From contig NZ_CP101750.1 in assembly GCF_026810505.1 (NCBI RefSeq), positions 1,889,448 through 1,953,447 on the forward strand: a stretch of 64,000 nt of DNA, written 5' to 3'. Both the position numbers and the translations under genes were made by a program. The number at the start of each line of letters is the position of its first letter. Positions within the stretch are counted from its first letter, which is position 1. The stretch is from Streptomyces sp. Je 1-369 (GTDB taxonomy: Bacteria; Actinomycetota; Actinomycetes; Streptomycetales; Streptomycetaceae). Shown here piece after piece: positions 52,802 to 61,710 of this stretch. The notes below the pieces were generated by a model, which was not told where the DNA came from, searched no databases, and saw only the letters and a list, made by a program, of their open reading frames with translations.

Positions 52802-53268
52802 GTCACTCCCCACCCGTACGAGGGCACCCGGCCCAGGGCAGGTTAACCCTATCGCCCCATCGGTACACGCGTGTATCCCGGTCACAGGAATCACCTACCC
52901 CGTAAGGAGGTTGACGATTACTCTCCGAATCCAACTGATTCCAGGGCGAGTTGGACAAAGGGACCGACAGTGGGTCGGAGGGAGCCCGATCGCCCTGCTC
53001 CGGCGGGCGGAGGCCGGTCTCGCCGCGCGTGCGGGCGGACCGGGACGTGGGCTATCTCACGTGCGGTTTCCGCCTCTCGCGGCGCGCCGATGATGACGGA
53101 AGCGGGGAGAAGGGACCGGCTCGGGCACGCACACCTGCCGGTGACCTGCCGGGGCGTTCGGCGTAGGGCAGCCCGGCCCGTTTCCGCAGGGCGGGCGGCG
53201 CCGGGGCGGAGGCCGCGCACGCCAGGCGTACGGGGGACTTCCCGCCCCCTCGGCCCCACAAGTCGGCC
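52802..53268. other. Intergenic region between small gene and sigma factor
   Basis: 467 bp. It contains the palindrome at 52864-52875 and a ribosome-site-like AAGGAGG at 52904-52910 on the plus strand with no ATG or GTG at the right distance. No gene is supported. An anti-sigma gene, which often follows an ECF sigma gene, is absent here. Confidence 0.45.
52864..52875. promoter_or_regulatory. Perfect palindrome TACACGCGTGTA
   Basis: A 12-bp perfect palindrome 63 bp before the small Arg-rich gene, in a locally AT-richer stretch. Candidate operator of an unknown regulator. Confidence 0.4.
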
Positions 53269-53811
53269 TCACAGGGCGGCTTCCAGGCAGTCCCGCAGCC
53301 GCAGCAGCCCGTCGCGCATCCGGGTCTTGACCGTGCCGAGCGGCACGGAGAGGCGCCGGGCCACCTCCCGGTAGGTGCAGCCGTCGTAGTAGGCGAGCAC
53401 GACCGCCTGCCGTTGCAGGTCGGTGAGGCTGCCGAGACAGCCGCGCACCCACTCGCGCTCCAGACCCGCCTCGACCTCCTCGGCGACCTGGTCGTAGGCG
53501 GGGCCCTCGCCGCGCCGCGCCGCCCGCGCCTCCCGGTCGGCCGCCGCCCGCACGCTGCGGACCCGGTCCACCGCCCTGCGGTGCGCGAGCGTGAGGATCC
53601 ACGGCAGGGCGCGGCCGCGGGCCGGGTCGAAACGGGGAGCGCAGCGCCAGAGTTCGACGAGCACTTCCTGGGTCACCTCCTCGGACTGCGCGTGATCGCG
53701 CAGCACCCTGCGCACGAGGCCGAAGACCTGCCCCGCCACCCGGCCGTACAGCTCCTCGAACGCCTCCTGGTCCCCTTTCGCGACCCGCGGCAGCAACTCG
53801 TCCGCTTCCAT
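53269..53811 (-). CDS. sigK: ECF RNA polymerase sigma factor, SigK type
   Basis: 180 residues from the ATG at 53811. Region 2 (about 15-85) has ELYGRVAGQVFGLVRRVL and FDPARGRALPWILTLAHRRA; region 4 (about 120-175) has LGSLTDLQRQAVVLAYYDGC and VPLGTVKTRMRDGLLRLRD. These match SigK/ECF19-type factors. No anti-sigma (RskA-like) gene is adjacent. It is divergent from the DUF4331 operon, and both carry the same promoter architecture ATCC-N15-CCGAAT, so it probably transcribes itself and the operon. Confidence 0.9.
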   Translation of the reverse strand: MEADELLPRVAKGDQEAFEELYGRVAGQVFGLVRRVLRDHAQSEEVTQEVLVELWRCAPRFDPARGRALPWILTLAHRRAVDRVRSVRAAADREARAARRGEGPAYDQVAEEVEAGLEREWVRGCLGSLTDLQRQAVVLAYYDGCTYREVARRLSVPLGTVKTRMRDGLLRLRDCLEAAL

Positions 53812-53861
53812 CCGCTCCCCCGTCCCCCGACGCCTGACGGCCGCTCGTGCGGCTGTCCGGC

Positions 53862-53888
53862 ATTCGGCGCGGGCGCCCTGACGGATGG
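53862..53888 (-). promoter_or_regulatory. SigK-type promoter for sigK
   Basis: On the minus strand: CCATCC (53888-53883), 15 bp, CCGAAT (53867-53862), about 50 bp before the sigK start. I recall CCATCC and CCGAAT as the -35 and -10 of mycobacterial SigK promoters. Confidence 0.65.
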
Positions 53889-53897
53889 AAACCCGGG

Positions 53898-53925
53898 CCA
53901 ATCCGCCCCCGCGGCGGCCCCGAAT
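53898..53925 (+). promoter_or_regulatory. SigK-type promoter for the DUF4331 operon
   Basis: CCAATCC (53898-53904), 15 bp, CCGAAT (53920-53925), about 75 bp before the DUF4331 start. The element ATCC-N15-CCGAAT is the same as on the opposite strand before sigK; the two promoters are arranged back to back. Confidence 0.65.
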
Positions 53926-54001
53926 GGCCTGTGTCAGTCGACCCGTGCGCACCAGTCGGCCGGGTCGGAACAGGTTCATCGGACACGCAAGGACGGATGC
54001 G

Positions 54002-55555
54002 ATGACAGCACATGCCAGGAGCCGGCGGGGGCCTCGCGGCCTCGCCGCGCTGGTCTGCGGCGCACTCGCCGCCGGGGGGCTCGCAGCCGCCGGGGCGAGT
54101 GCGCTGGAGCCCGGCTCCGCGCGGGCCTCCAGCCACCGGGAGGCCCCGCTGATCTCGGGTCAGCCGCAGTACGACAACACGGACGTGTACGCGTTCGTCA
54201 GCCCCGACAAGCCGGACACCACGACGCTCGTGGCGAACTGGACCCCGTTCGAGGAGCCGGCGGGCGGGCCCAACTTCTACCCCTTCCCGGAGGATGCCCA
54301 GTACGACATACACATCGACAGCGACGGCGACGCCCAGGGCGATCTGGTCTACCGCTGGACGTTCGACAGCAAGGTCAAGAACGGCAACACCTTCCTGTAC
54401 AACACCGGCCAGGTGACGAGCCTCGACGACCCCGACCTCAACTTCACGCAGACGTACGACATCGACCTGCTGAAGCTGAAGGACCAGAAGGTCGTCTCCA
54501 CCAAGAAGCTCGCGAACAACCTGCCGGTCGCGCCGTCGCGGGTGGGCGACGCCTCGATGCCCGACTACAAGAAGCTCCGCGACCAGGCGGTGCGGAAGGT
54601 CGCGGGCGGCGGCACGTCGTACGTCGGACAGGCCGACGACCCGTTCTTCCTCGATCTGCAGGTGTTCGACTCGCTGTACGGCGGCGACCTCTCGCAGGTC
54701 GGCGACGACACCCTCAAGGGGTACAGCGTGAACTCGGTCGCGCTGCAGGTCCCGACCGCCGAGATACGCCAGTCGGACAAGCAGCCGACCGTCGGCGTCT
54801 GGTCGACGACCCAGCGCAAGAACGCCAAGGGCGACTACACGCAGGTCTCGCGGCTCGGCAACCCGCTGGTCGACGAGCTCGTGGTGCCGCTGCGCGACAA
54901 GGACAAGTTCAACGCGTCCTCGCCGTGGAACGACGCCGACTTCCTGCCGTACGTCCAGAAGCCCGAGCTGCCGAAGCTCCTGGAGAAGGTCTACGGCATC
55001 AAGGCACCGGCCGAGCCCAGGAAGGACCTGGTCTCCGTCTTCCTGACCGGCGTGAAGGACCTCAACCAGCCGCCGAACGTACGCCCGGCGGAGGCCCTGC
55101 GGCTCAACACCTCCATCAAGCCGTCGGCCGACCCGAAGCGGCTCGGCGTCCTCGACGGGGACACCGCGGGATTCCCGAACGGGCGGCGGCTCGCCGACGA
55201 CGTCGTCGACATCGAGCTGCAGGCCGTCGCGGGTGAACTCGTGGGCAACAAGAACGACCTGGGCGACGCGGTGGACGCGAACGACCGGGCGTTCGGCCAG
55301 ACGTTCCCGTACCTGGCACTGCCCACGTCCCCGACGCACGCGCCGGCGGCCAAGGGCGGCGACGACAACACCTCGATGCGCGGCGCGCTCGGGGGCGGGG
55401 CGGACGTGCAGGCCCCGTCGTCGTCCGACGGGTCCGGCGGGTCCGACGCGGTACTGATCGCCTCCGCGGCGGCCGGGGCCGCGGGTGTGCTGCTCGTCGG
55501 GCTCGGGCTCGCGTGGTGGCGGACGCGCAGGCGGGGGGCCGGCGGGGTCGTCTGA
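54002..55555 (+). CDS. DUF4331 secreted/membrane-anchored protein
   Basis: 517 residues from the ATG at 54002. Signal peptide (LAALVCGALAAGGLAAAGAS), then SSHREAPLISGQPQYDNTDV, the hallmark start of DUF4331, DVYAFVSPDKPDT, and FGQTFPYLALPTSP at the domain end. A Gly/Ser linker, one membrane helix (about 475-500) and the basic tail WWRTRRRG anchor it at the C-terminus. Domain function is unknown. First gene of the presumed SigK-dependent operon with the TPR protein and NicO transporter. Confidence 0.9.
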   Translation: MTAHARSRRGPRGLAALVCGALAAGGLAAAGASALEPGSARASSHREAPLISGQPQYDNTDVYAFVSPDKPDTTTLVANWTPFEEPAGGPNFYPFPEDAQYDIHIDSDGDAQGDLVYRWTFDSKVKNGNTFLYNTGQVTSLDDPDLNFTQTYDIDLLKLKDQKVVSTKKLANNLPVAPSRVGDASMPDYKKLRDQAVRKVAGGGTSYVGQADDPFFLDLQVFDSLYGGDLSQVGDDTLKGYSVNSVALQVPTAEIRQSDKQPTVGVWSTTQRKNAKGDYTQVSRLGNPLVDELVVPLRDKDKFNASSPWNDADFLPYVQKPELPKLLEKVYGIKAPAEPRKDLVSVFLTGVKDLNQPPNVRPAEALRLNTSIKPSADPKRLGVLDGDTAGFPNGRRLADDVVDIELQAVAGELVGNKNDLGDAVDANDRAFGQTFPYLALPTSPTHAPAAKGGDDNTSMRGALGGGADVQAPSSSDGSGGSDAVLIASAAAGAAGVLLVGLGLAWWRTRRRGAGGVV

Positions 55556-55709
55556 GCCCTCCCGGACGCCTTCCGGACCCCTACCGGGTGTCCTGCGGGC
55601 TCCTCCTCGAACGGGCGCGGTCCGCACCTTGATCCCCCTGCGGGCCGCGCCTTTCCCCTTCCCCTCTCACCCTCTCTGCTTCCGCTTCTTCGAACGATTG
55701 GTCTTCTCC

Positions 55710-57047
55710 ATGGCACGCATCTCCGTACGGAGCGCCGTGGCCGTCGTCGCACTGGCCCTCGCGCTCACCTCGGGCGCCGTCATCGTCAACGGCGGTGACG
55801 GCGACGACGGGGCGGGGCGTTCGACGCCCGCAGCGGTCGGACCCGCGGCGCCGCTCGACGGTCTGCGCGGCGGCGACCTGGACCGGGGCGTGGAGGCGCT
55901 CCGGACCAGGCTGCGCGACCAGCCGAAGGACTTCACGTCCTGGGCCACGCTCGGCACGGCCTACGTCGAACAGGCCCGCACCCGCGGCGACCCCGCCCTC
56001 TACCGCGCCGCCGACCGCGCCCTCGACCGCTCGCTGGAGCTGCGCCCCGACTACGACGCGGCGCTCGCGGGGCGCGCCGCCGTCGCCGCCGCCCGGCACG
56101 ACTTCCGCGGCGCCCTGCGCCACGCCAAGGCCGCGCTCGCCGAGAACCCGTACAGCGAACGGGCGCTGGCCACCCGCATCGACGCCCTCGTCGAACTCGG
56201 GCGCTACGGCGAGGCGTCCCGCGCGGCCGACGAGGCGGACGAGCGGCGGCCCGGCGTCCCGGTCTTCACGCGGTACGCGTACGTACGGGAGCTGCGCGGC
56301 GACACGGCGACCGCGCGACGCGTCCTGGAGCGGGCGCTCGACGGGGCGACCGCGCCCGGCGACATCGCGTACGTGGCGACCGCCCTCGGACAACTGGCGT
56401 GGCGGCAGGGTGAGTACGGGGCCGCGCTGCGCCACTGCGGGGCGGCGCTGCGGGCCGACTCCACGTATCTGCCCGCCCTGGAGTGCCGGGCCAGGGCGCG
56501 GGCCGCCAGGGGCGGGACCGCCGCGGCGGTGGCCGGGCTGCGCGATGTCGTCGGGCGGCAGCCGCTGCCGGGTCCTGTCGTCGCGCTCGGCGAGCTGTAC
56601 GAGGCGAAGGGCGACCTGGCGCGGGCTCGCGAGCAGTACCGACTCGTGGACGCGTGGGCCGCGCTGGCCCGCGCCAACGGGGTCGACCCGGACCTCGACA
56701 CGGCGCTCGCCTCGGCCGACCACGGGGACGAGGCGGCGGCGCTGCGGGCGGCGCGGGCCGAGTGGGAGCGGCGCAGGACGGTCCACACGGCGGACGCGCT
56801 CGGGTGGGCGCTGCACGTGAACGGGCGGGACGAGGAGGCGCTGCGGTACGCGCGGCGCGCCACGGCCACGGGGTTCGAGGAGGCGGCGTTCCGCTACCAC
56901 CGCGGGATGATCGAGCGGGCCGTGGGGGACAAGGCGGCCGCCCGCGAGTCGCTGACGTCGGCGCTGCGGCTGAACCCCGGGTTCTCGCCGGTGGGTGCGC
57001 GCGAGGCGCGGGAGGCGCTGCGGTCGCTCGGGGGTGACGCGTCATGA
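55710..57047 (+). CDS. Exported TPR-repeat protein
   Basis: 445 residues from the ATG at 55710. An N-terminal membrane/signal segment (AVAVVALALALTSGAVIV) is followed by about ten tetratricopeptide units from residue 60 on, for example ADRALDRSLELRPDYDAAL, ALRHAKAALAENPYSERAL and EALRYARRATATGFEEA. It is likely a scaffold on the outer face of the membrane. The stop overlaps the NicO start (ATGA), so the two are translationally coupled. The 154-bp gap from DUF4331 is pyrimidine-rich, with no clear terminator. Confidence 0.88.
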   Translation: MARISVRSAVAVVALALALTSGAVIVNGGDGDDGAGRSTPAAVGPAAPLDGLRGGDLDRGVEALRTRLRDQPKDFTSWATLGTAYVEQARTRGDPALYRAADRALDRSLELRPDYDAALAGRAAVAAARHDFRGALRHAKAALAENPYSERALATRIDALVELGRYGEASRAADEADERRPGVPVFTRYAYVRELRGDTATARRVLERALDGATAPGDIAYVATALGQLAWRQGEYGAALRHCGAALRADSTYLPALECRARARAARGGTAAAVAGLRDVVGRQPLPGPVVALGELYEAKGDLARAREQYRLVDAWAALARANGVDPDLDTALASADHGDEAAALRAARAEWERRRTVHTADALGWALHVNGRDEEALRYARRATATGFEEAAFRYHRGMIERAVGDKAAARESLTSALRLNPGFSPVGAREAREALRSLGGDAS

Positions 57048-58486
57048 GGCGCCGGACGCTGTGGGCGGTGTGGGCCGGTGTGGTGCTCGGGGTGGTCGTC
57101 GCGCTGGGCGGTCCCGGCGGCACCGCGCACGCGCACCCGCTGGGCAACTTCACCGTCGGCCGGTACGACGGACTCGTCGCCGGGCCGGGGCGCCTCACGG
57201 TCGACCACGTGGAGGACCTCGCCGAGATCCCCGCCGCCCAGGCCGCCCCCCGCATCCGTGCGGCGGGCCGCGCCGCCTGGGCACGGCAGCGCTGCCGGGA
57301 CGCGGCCGACGATGCCCGTGTCACCGTGGCGGGACGGGCCGCGGAGCTGACCCTGGGCGCCGCGCGGGCCCGCGTCCGGCCGGGGCAGGCGGGGCTCGAC
57401 ACCCTCCGCGTGGAGTGCACCCTCACCGCTGCCCTGCCACGGGAGGACGGGGTGAGCGTCGAGTTCCGGAGCGGCGCGCGGGACGGCACCGGCTGGCGGG
57501 AGATCACCGCCCGCGGCGACCGGGCGACCCTCACCCGCTCCGACGTGCCGGAGACGTCCGCGTCCGAGCGGCTCACCCGCTACCCGAAGCGGCTGCTCTC
57601 CGCCCCGCCCGACACCGCGTCCGCGTCGCTGCGGATCACGCCGGGCGGCCCCGCCCTCTCGGACAGCCGCCCCGAGGAGAGGGGTAGCGGCGTGGCCTCC
57701 GTGCTGCCGCGTGGAGCCGACCGGTGGGCGCGGGCCCTCACCGGCCTCGTCGGCCGGCACCCGCTCACCCCGGCCTTCGCGGCGCTCGCCCTCGGCACCG
57801 CCGTGCTCCTCGGCGCCCTGCACGCGCTCGCGCCGGGCCACGGCAAGACACTCATGGCCGCCACCGCGGCGGCCCGCGGCCGTGCCTCCGTACGCGACGT
57901 GCTGCCGCTCGCCGCATCCGTGACCGTCACGCACACCCTGGGCGTGCTCGCCCTCGGCCTGCTGGTGAGCGGGGGCTCCGCCGCGGGTCCTTCGGTGGTC
58001 GCCTGGCTCGGCGTGGTCAGCGGGCTGCTCGTCACGGGCGCGGGGGTGCTGCTGGTGCGCAGGGCATGGCTGCGACGGCGCAGGACGGGCCGCCACGAGC
58101 ACACACATGACCACGGTCACACGCATCATCACGACCACGGCCACCACCACTCCCCCGGCACCGGCCTGCGCGGCATGCTCTTCCTCGGGTTCGCCGGGGG
58201 TCTGGTGCCGAGCCCGTCCGCCGTCGTCGTGCTCGTCGGTGCCGCCGCGCTCGGCGAGGCGTGGTTCGGGCTGTCGCTCGTGCTGGCGTACGGGGTGGGG
58301 CTCGCCGTGACGCTGACGGCCGCCGGGTTCCTCGTCGTGCGCGTGGGCGCGTTCGCGGGGCGGCGCGTGGGTCCGGAGTGGGTGCGCCGCGGCACCCGGC
58401 GGTTCCTGCCGCTCGGTTCGGCCTGCGTGGTTCTCGCCCTTGGGTGTGGATTGGTGTTCAAGGGGGCTGCAACGGCGCTCGGTTGA
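57044..58486 (+). CDS. NicO/RcnA-type nickel/cobalt transporter
   Basis: 480 residues. An N-terminal signal and HAHPLGNFTVGRYDG begin an exported domain of about 210 residues. The membrane part starts near 235 with LLGALHALAPGHGKTLM, the NicO signature, followed by ASVTVTHTLGVLALG. A His-rich cytosolic loop at residues 351-369 has 12 His. FAGGLVPSPSAVVVLVGAA completes the family pattern. It probably moves Ni2+ or Co2+; direction is not certain. ATGA overlap with the TPR gene. Confidence 0.92.
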   Translation: MRRRTLWAVWAGVVLGVVVALGGPGGTAHAHPLGNFTVGRYDGLVAGPGRLTVDHVEDLAEIPAAQAAPRIRAAGRAAWARQRCRDAADDARVTVAGRAAELTLGAARARVRPGQAGLDTLRVECTLTAALPREDGVSVEFRSGARDGTGWREITARGDRATLTRSDVPETSASERLTRYPKRLLSAPPDTASASLRITPGGPALSDSRPEERGSGVASVLPRGADRWARALTGLVGRHPLTPAFAALALGTAVLLGALHALAPGHGKTLMAATAAARGRASVRDVLPLAASVTVTHTLGVLALGLLVSGGSAAGPSVVAWLGVVSGLLVTGAGVLLVRRAWLRRRRTGRHEHTHDHGHTHHHDHGHHHSPGTGLRGMLFLGFAGGLVPSPSAVVVLVGAAALGEAWFGLSLVLAYGVGLAVTLTAAGFLVVRVGAFAGRRVGPEWVRRGTRRFLPLGSACVVLALGCGLVFKGAATALG

Positions 58487-58530
58487 GCTACTTTTGTGGA
58501 GAATCGCACCGCTGCGGATGGGGGGCGCCC

Positions 58531-60201
58531 GTGAGCCGGCCAGAGCACGTGATCGCCGGGCGGTACCGGCTCCTGGCCCCGTTGGGCGAGGGCGGCATGG
58601 GCACGGTGTGGCGGGCCCGTGACGAGGTGCTCGGCCGCGAGGTCGCCGTCAAGGAAGTGCGCGCGCCCGCCGGGCTACCGGCACCCGACGTGGACCGGCT
58701 GTACGTGCGCCTCGAGCGGGAGGCCTGGGCGGCCGCCCGCATCCCGCACCGGAACGTGGTGACGGTCTACGACGTGGCGAGCGAGGACGGCCGTCCCTGG
58801 ATCGTCATGGAGCTGGTGCGCGGCCTGTCGCTCTCCGACGTACTGGCGGCCGAGGGCGCGCTGACCCCGCAGCGGACCGCCGAGATCGGTGCCGAGATCC
58901 TCGGCGCGCTGCGTGCCGCGCACGACGCCGGGGTCCTGCACCGCGACGTGAAGCCCGGCAACGTACTCGTCGCGAACGACGGCCGCGTGGTCCTGACGGA
59001 CTTCGGGATCGCGCTGGTCGAGGGGAGTTCGGCGCTGACGATGACCGGCGAGGTCGTCGGGTCGCCCGAGTTCCTCGCCCCGGAGCGTGCGTTGGGGCAG
59101 CGTCCGGGGCCCGCGTCCGACCTGTGGTCGCTCGGCGTGCTGCTGTACGCCGCGGTGGAGGGCAGCTCACCGTTCCGCCAGGACACGCCGTTGAGCACGT
59201 TGCGCGCGGTGGTGGACGAGGAGTTGCCGCCCGCCCGCCGCGCCGGTCCCCTCACGTCGGTCATCGAGGGGCTGCTCCGCAAGGATCCGGCCGAACGGAT
59301 GTCCGCCGCCGAGGCCGAACGCGATCTGCGGATCGTGGCCGGGGGCGGCACCCCGCGCACGGAGGCGGCGTTCCCCTACCTGCCGACGACCACGGCCGAG
59401 CGGCCGCCCTCCGGGGCGACGCCGCCCACCCCCTTCCCCGTGCCGCCACCGGGACCCGCCACGGTCGTCGGCACCCCGGCGGACGAGCCGCACCGGGACC
59501 GCCGTGCGAGGGTCGCCCTGGTGGCGGGGCTCGTCGCGCTGGCGCTCGCCCTGGGCGGCATCACGTACGCCCTGGTCGGCCGGGACGGCGACGGCGGGGG
59601 CGGCGACGACAAAGGGAGCCAGAACAGCGGCGCCGGGTCCACCGGGTCCACCGGCGACAAGGACGGGAACGGGTCGGCCGGGTCCACGGGCGGCGGCACC
59701 GGAGGCAACGGCGGCACCGGAGGCAACGGCAGCACCGGAGGCAGTGGCGGCAACAACGGCGGGAACAACGGAACCGGTGGCGACAACGGCGGTAACGGCG
59801 GCAGCACCAAGCCGCCCGCCCAGAGCGTGAAGGTGCACGTCGTGGGCGCCCACACGCAGTACGAGGGCGCGTGTCCGCCGGGCGCCGGTCAGGCGCCGTC
59901 GTTCACCGCGACGTTCACGGTGGGGCGCGTCCCCGCCACCGTCGAGTACCGCTGGGTCACGGCGTCCGGCGAGTCCGGCGACCCGGGCTGGAAGACGCTG
60001 TCCCTCTCCTCCGGCGGCGGGAAGTCCCGGCAGGTCAACCACGTGGAGACCGCGTACGACCAGGGCGGAGGGACGTATCAGAACTCCGTCCACGTCCAAG
60101 TGCGCCGGCCGGTGTCGGCGACGTCGAACTCGGTGGCGTACACGGTGTCCTGTGAGCAGGAGACCCCGACGGGCGGGGCCTCCTACACACCGAACGGATA
60201 G
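58531..60201 (+). CDS. Transmembrane Ser/Thr protein kinase with extracellular sensor domain
   Basis: 556 residues, GTG start after GGGGG. Kinase domain 12-270: LGEGGMGTVW, Lys41 (VAVKEV), Asp139 (HRDVKPGN), Asp157 (DFG), and GEVVGSPEFLAPER as activation loop end. A Pro-rich juxtamembrane stretch precedes one membrane helix (ARVALVAGLVALALALGGIT, near 325-345). Outside, a long Gly/Asn/Thr linker leads to an Ig-like domain of about 110 residues with two Cys (YEGACPPG and TVSCEQE). It starts 45 bp after NicO and may read the same envelope condition. Confidence 0.94.
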   Translation: MSRPEHVIAGRYRLLAPLGEGGMGTVWRARDEVLGREVAVKEVRAPAGLPAPDVDRLYVRLEREAWAAARIPHRNVVTVYDVASEDGRPWIVMELVRGLSLSDVLAAEGALTPQRTAEIGAEILGALRAAHDAGVLHRDVKPGNVLVANDGRVVLTDFGIALVEGSSALTMTGEVVGSPEFLAPERALGQRPGPASDLWSLGVLLYAAVEGSSPFRQDTPLSTLRAVVDEELPPARRAGPLTSVIEGLLRKDPAERMSAAEAERDLRIVAGGGTPRTEAAFPYLPTTTAERPPSGATPPTPFPVPPPGPATVVGTPADEPHRDRRARVALVAGLVALALALGGITYALVGRDGDGGGGDDKGSQNSGAGSTGSTGDKDGNGSAGSTGGGTGGNGGTGGNGSTGGSGGNNGGNNGTGGDNGGNGGSTKPPAQSVKVHVVGAHTQYEGACPPGAGQAPSFTATFTVGRVPATVEYRWVTASGESGDPGWKTLSLSSGGGKSRQVNHVETAYDQGGGTYQNSVHVQVRRPVSATSNSVAYTVSCEQETPTGGASYTPNG

Positions 60202-60227
60202 GTGGGGCAGGTTGGGTCGGGCGGGGG

Positions 60228-61049
60228 TCAGGCCGCCGCGGTGAACACCGGGAGGTAGCCACCGGACTGGCCGGCGGCGGTGGGGTGGTAGGACTCGCCG
60301 ATGTTGGTCCAGTTCACGCTGTGCAGCCATGGGCTGCCCGAGCAGATCTCGTGCCCGGCGAAGGCCGACGCGACGTCGCCGAACGCGAAGCCGTGGTCGG
60401 CGGCGCGCTTGGCGGTGGCCGTGTTGAGGTAGTCGGAGGCGTCGTTGATGGCGGTCCGCTCACGCTCGGAGAGGCCCGCGAGACAGCTGCCGCTCAGCTT
60501 GTAGAAGCGGGGGTAGCCGAGCACCACGACGCGGGCGGAGGGTGCCTTCGCGCTGATCGCGTCGTACACCTTGTCGAGGTTGCCGGGGAGTGTGGAGTCC
60601 ACGTACTGGCGTGCCTTGTCGATGCGGGCGATGCAGTTGCTCTCGGACTGCAGCACGCAGGTCGTCATGACGTCGGCGAAGCCCGCGTCGTTGCCTCCGA
60701 TGGAGATCGAGACGAGTCCGGTGCCGCTGCCGAGCGGGCCCAGCTGGTTCGCCAGAACATCACCCGTACGAGCGCCCGAGCAAGCCGTGAAGTTGAAGCC
60801 TGCGGGTGAGTGGGCCTTCGCCCACAGAGCGGGGTAGGCGCGGGTGCTGCGCTTGCAGTCGCCGCTTCCGCTGTCGTAGCTTCCCGCGCCGACACCCGAG
60901 GAGTAGGAGTCGCCGAGGGCCACATAACCGGTGGCCGTGGCCGTCCGGTCGGTCGTCTGGTCCGCGTGGGCCGCTGCCGCGCCGGTGAGCGCGAAGGCGG
61001 CCGCAAGGAGGAGCGAGGACATGTATGCCGTGATGCGGGACAATTTCAT
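60228..61049 (-). CDS. Secreted SGNH lipase/esterase
   Basis: 273 residues from the ATG at 61049, after AGGGAGGTTCC. Signal peptide cleaved near AHA-DQ (residues 27-31). Block I GDSY (Ser48), block III GGND and block V SYHPTAAGQ give the Ser/His catalytic set; six cysteines probably form three disulfides. Segments such as FNFTACSGARTGDVLANQLG resemble the S. rimosus lipase closely as I remember it. It hydrolyses lipids or esters outside the cell. Confidence 0.94.
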   Translation of the reverse strand: MKLSRITAYMSSLLLAAAFALTGAAAAHADQTTDRTATATGYVALGDSYSSGVGAGSYDSGSGDCKRSTRAYPALWAKAHSPAGFNFTACSGARTGDVLANQLGPLGSGTGLVSISIGGNDAGFADVMTTCVLQSESNCIARIDKARQYVDSTLPGNLDKVYDAISAKAPSARVVVLGYPRFYKLSGSCLAGLSERERTAINDASDYLNTATAKRAADHGFAFGDVASAFAGHEICSGSPWLHSVNWTNIGESYHPTAAGQSGGYLPVFTAAA

Positions 61050-61108
61050 GGAACCTCCCTTAGCAGGATTTCTGCCTCGACCGTGGTAGCACCGCTCCCC
61101 GGCCGCCG

Positions 61109-61136
61109 ATAGTGTCCATGTCAATGAATTCCTCAA
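61109..61136 (-). promoter_or_regulatory. Candidate vegetative promoter of the SGNH lipase
   Basis: On the minus strand TTGAGG (61136-61131), 16 bp, CACTAT (61114-61109), giving a leader of roughly 50 bases. The match to TTGACA/TANNNT is moderate. Confidence 0.4.
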
Positions 61137-61283
61137 CAATTCCCTTGCCCACGTGGGAAGTTCATCTACCGCTCAGGGGGGTGGCGGGGAACATCTGCAC
61201 ACCTCCTCCGCATCTTGACGGGCTGCCCGGGACTGCGCGACATTGAGGCCCGGCATCCGGTGCGTCGGGGGGCAAAGTCACCA

Positions 61284-61709
61284 ATGCAGACCATCAGGAT
61301 CAAATCTCCGTCATCAGACACGGGGCAACAGACCGGACAGGGCACGGAGAAGGACCTGCTGCCGCTGCTCGCCGGGGCGGCCGTCGCCGTGGGCGGCGTC
61401 GGCGCGGTGCTCGCGCTCATCGACCTGAGCTCCCCGCTGCGCGGCCCCTTCACCCTCTTCTTCCTCCTCGCCGCACCGGGCGCCGCGATCGGTGCGGCGC
61501 TGCGCGCCCTCACGCCGTGGGGCCGGGCCGTCGCCTCCGTTTCCGGCGCGATGGCCGTCAACCTGCTCGTCGCGCAGGGGATGCTGGCGCTGCACGTGTG
61601 GTCGGTGCGCGGGGGCGTCGTCGCGGTCGCGGTCCTCAGCTCGCTCATCCTCCTGCTGACAGCGGGACAGCGGCTGCGCCACCGCGCGGCGAAGAGGTGG
61701 ACCTCCTGA
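61284..61709 (+). CDS. Small membrane protein
   Basis: 141 residues from the ATG at 61284 (upstream in-frame start at 61215 is less likely). Four hydrophobic segments: LLAGAAVAVGGVGAVLALID, FTLFFLLAAPGAAIGAAL, SGAMAVNLLVAQGMLALHVW and GGVVAVAVLSSLILLL. No known domain. It lies 1 bp before the CelD-like acetyltransferase, so the two are one operon in what looks like a surface-glycan region. Confidence 0.75.
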   Translation: MQTIRIKSPSSDTGQQTGQGTEKDLLPLLAGAAVAVGGVGAVLALIDLSSPLRGPFTLFFLLAAPGAAIGAALRALTPWGRAVASVSGAMAVNLLVAQGMLALHVWSVRGGVVAVAVLSSLILLLTAGQRLRHRAAKRWTS

Positions 61710-61710
61710 C

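Noticed and set aside
52904..53093. Strong AAGGAGG followed by a 58-codon frame
   Set aside because: No ATG or GTG at a suitable distance; only TTG directly adjacent or a rare ATT. The product has no recognisable feature.
52951..53166. 71-codon plus-strand frame with TTG start
   Set aside because: No ribosome site, start codon rare, composition of random GC-rich sequence.
57044..58486. Cobalamin riboswitch before the nickel/cobalt transporter
   Set aside because: The gene overlaps the TPR gene start-to-stop, leaving no leader for a riboswitch.
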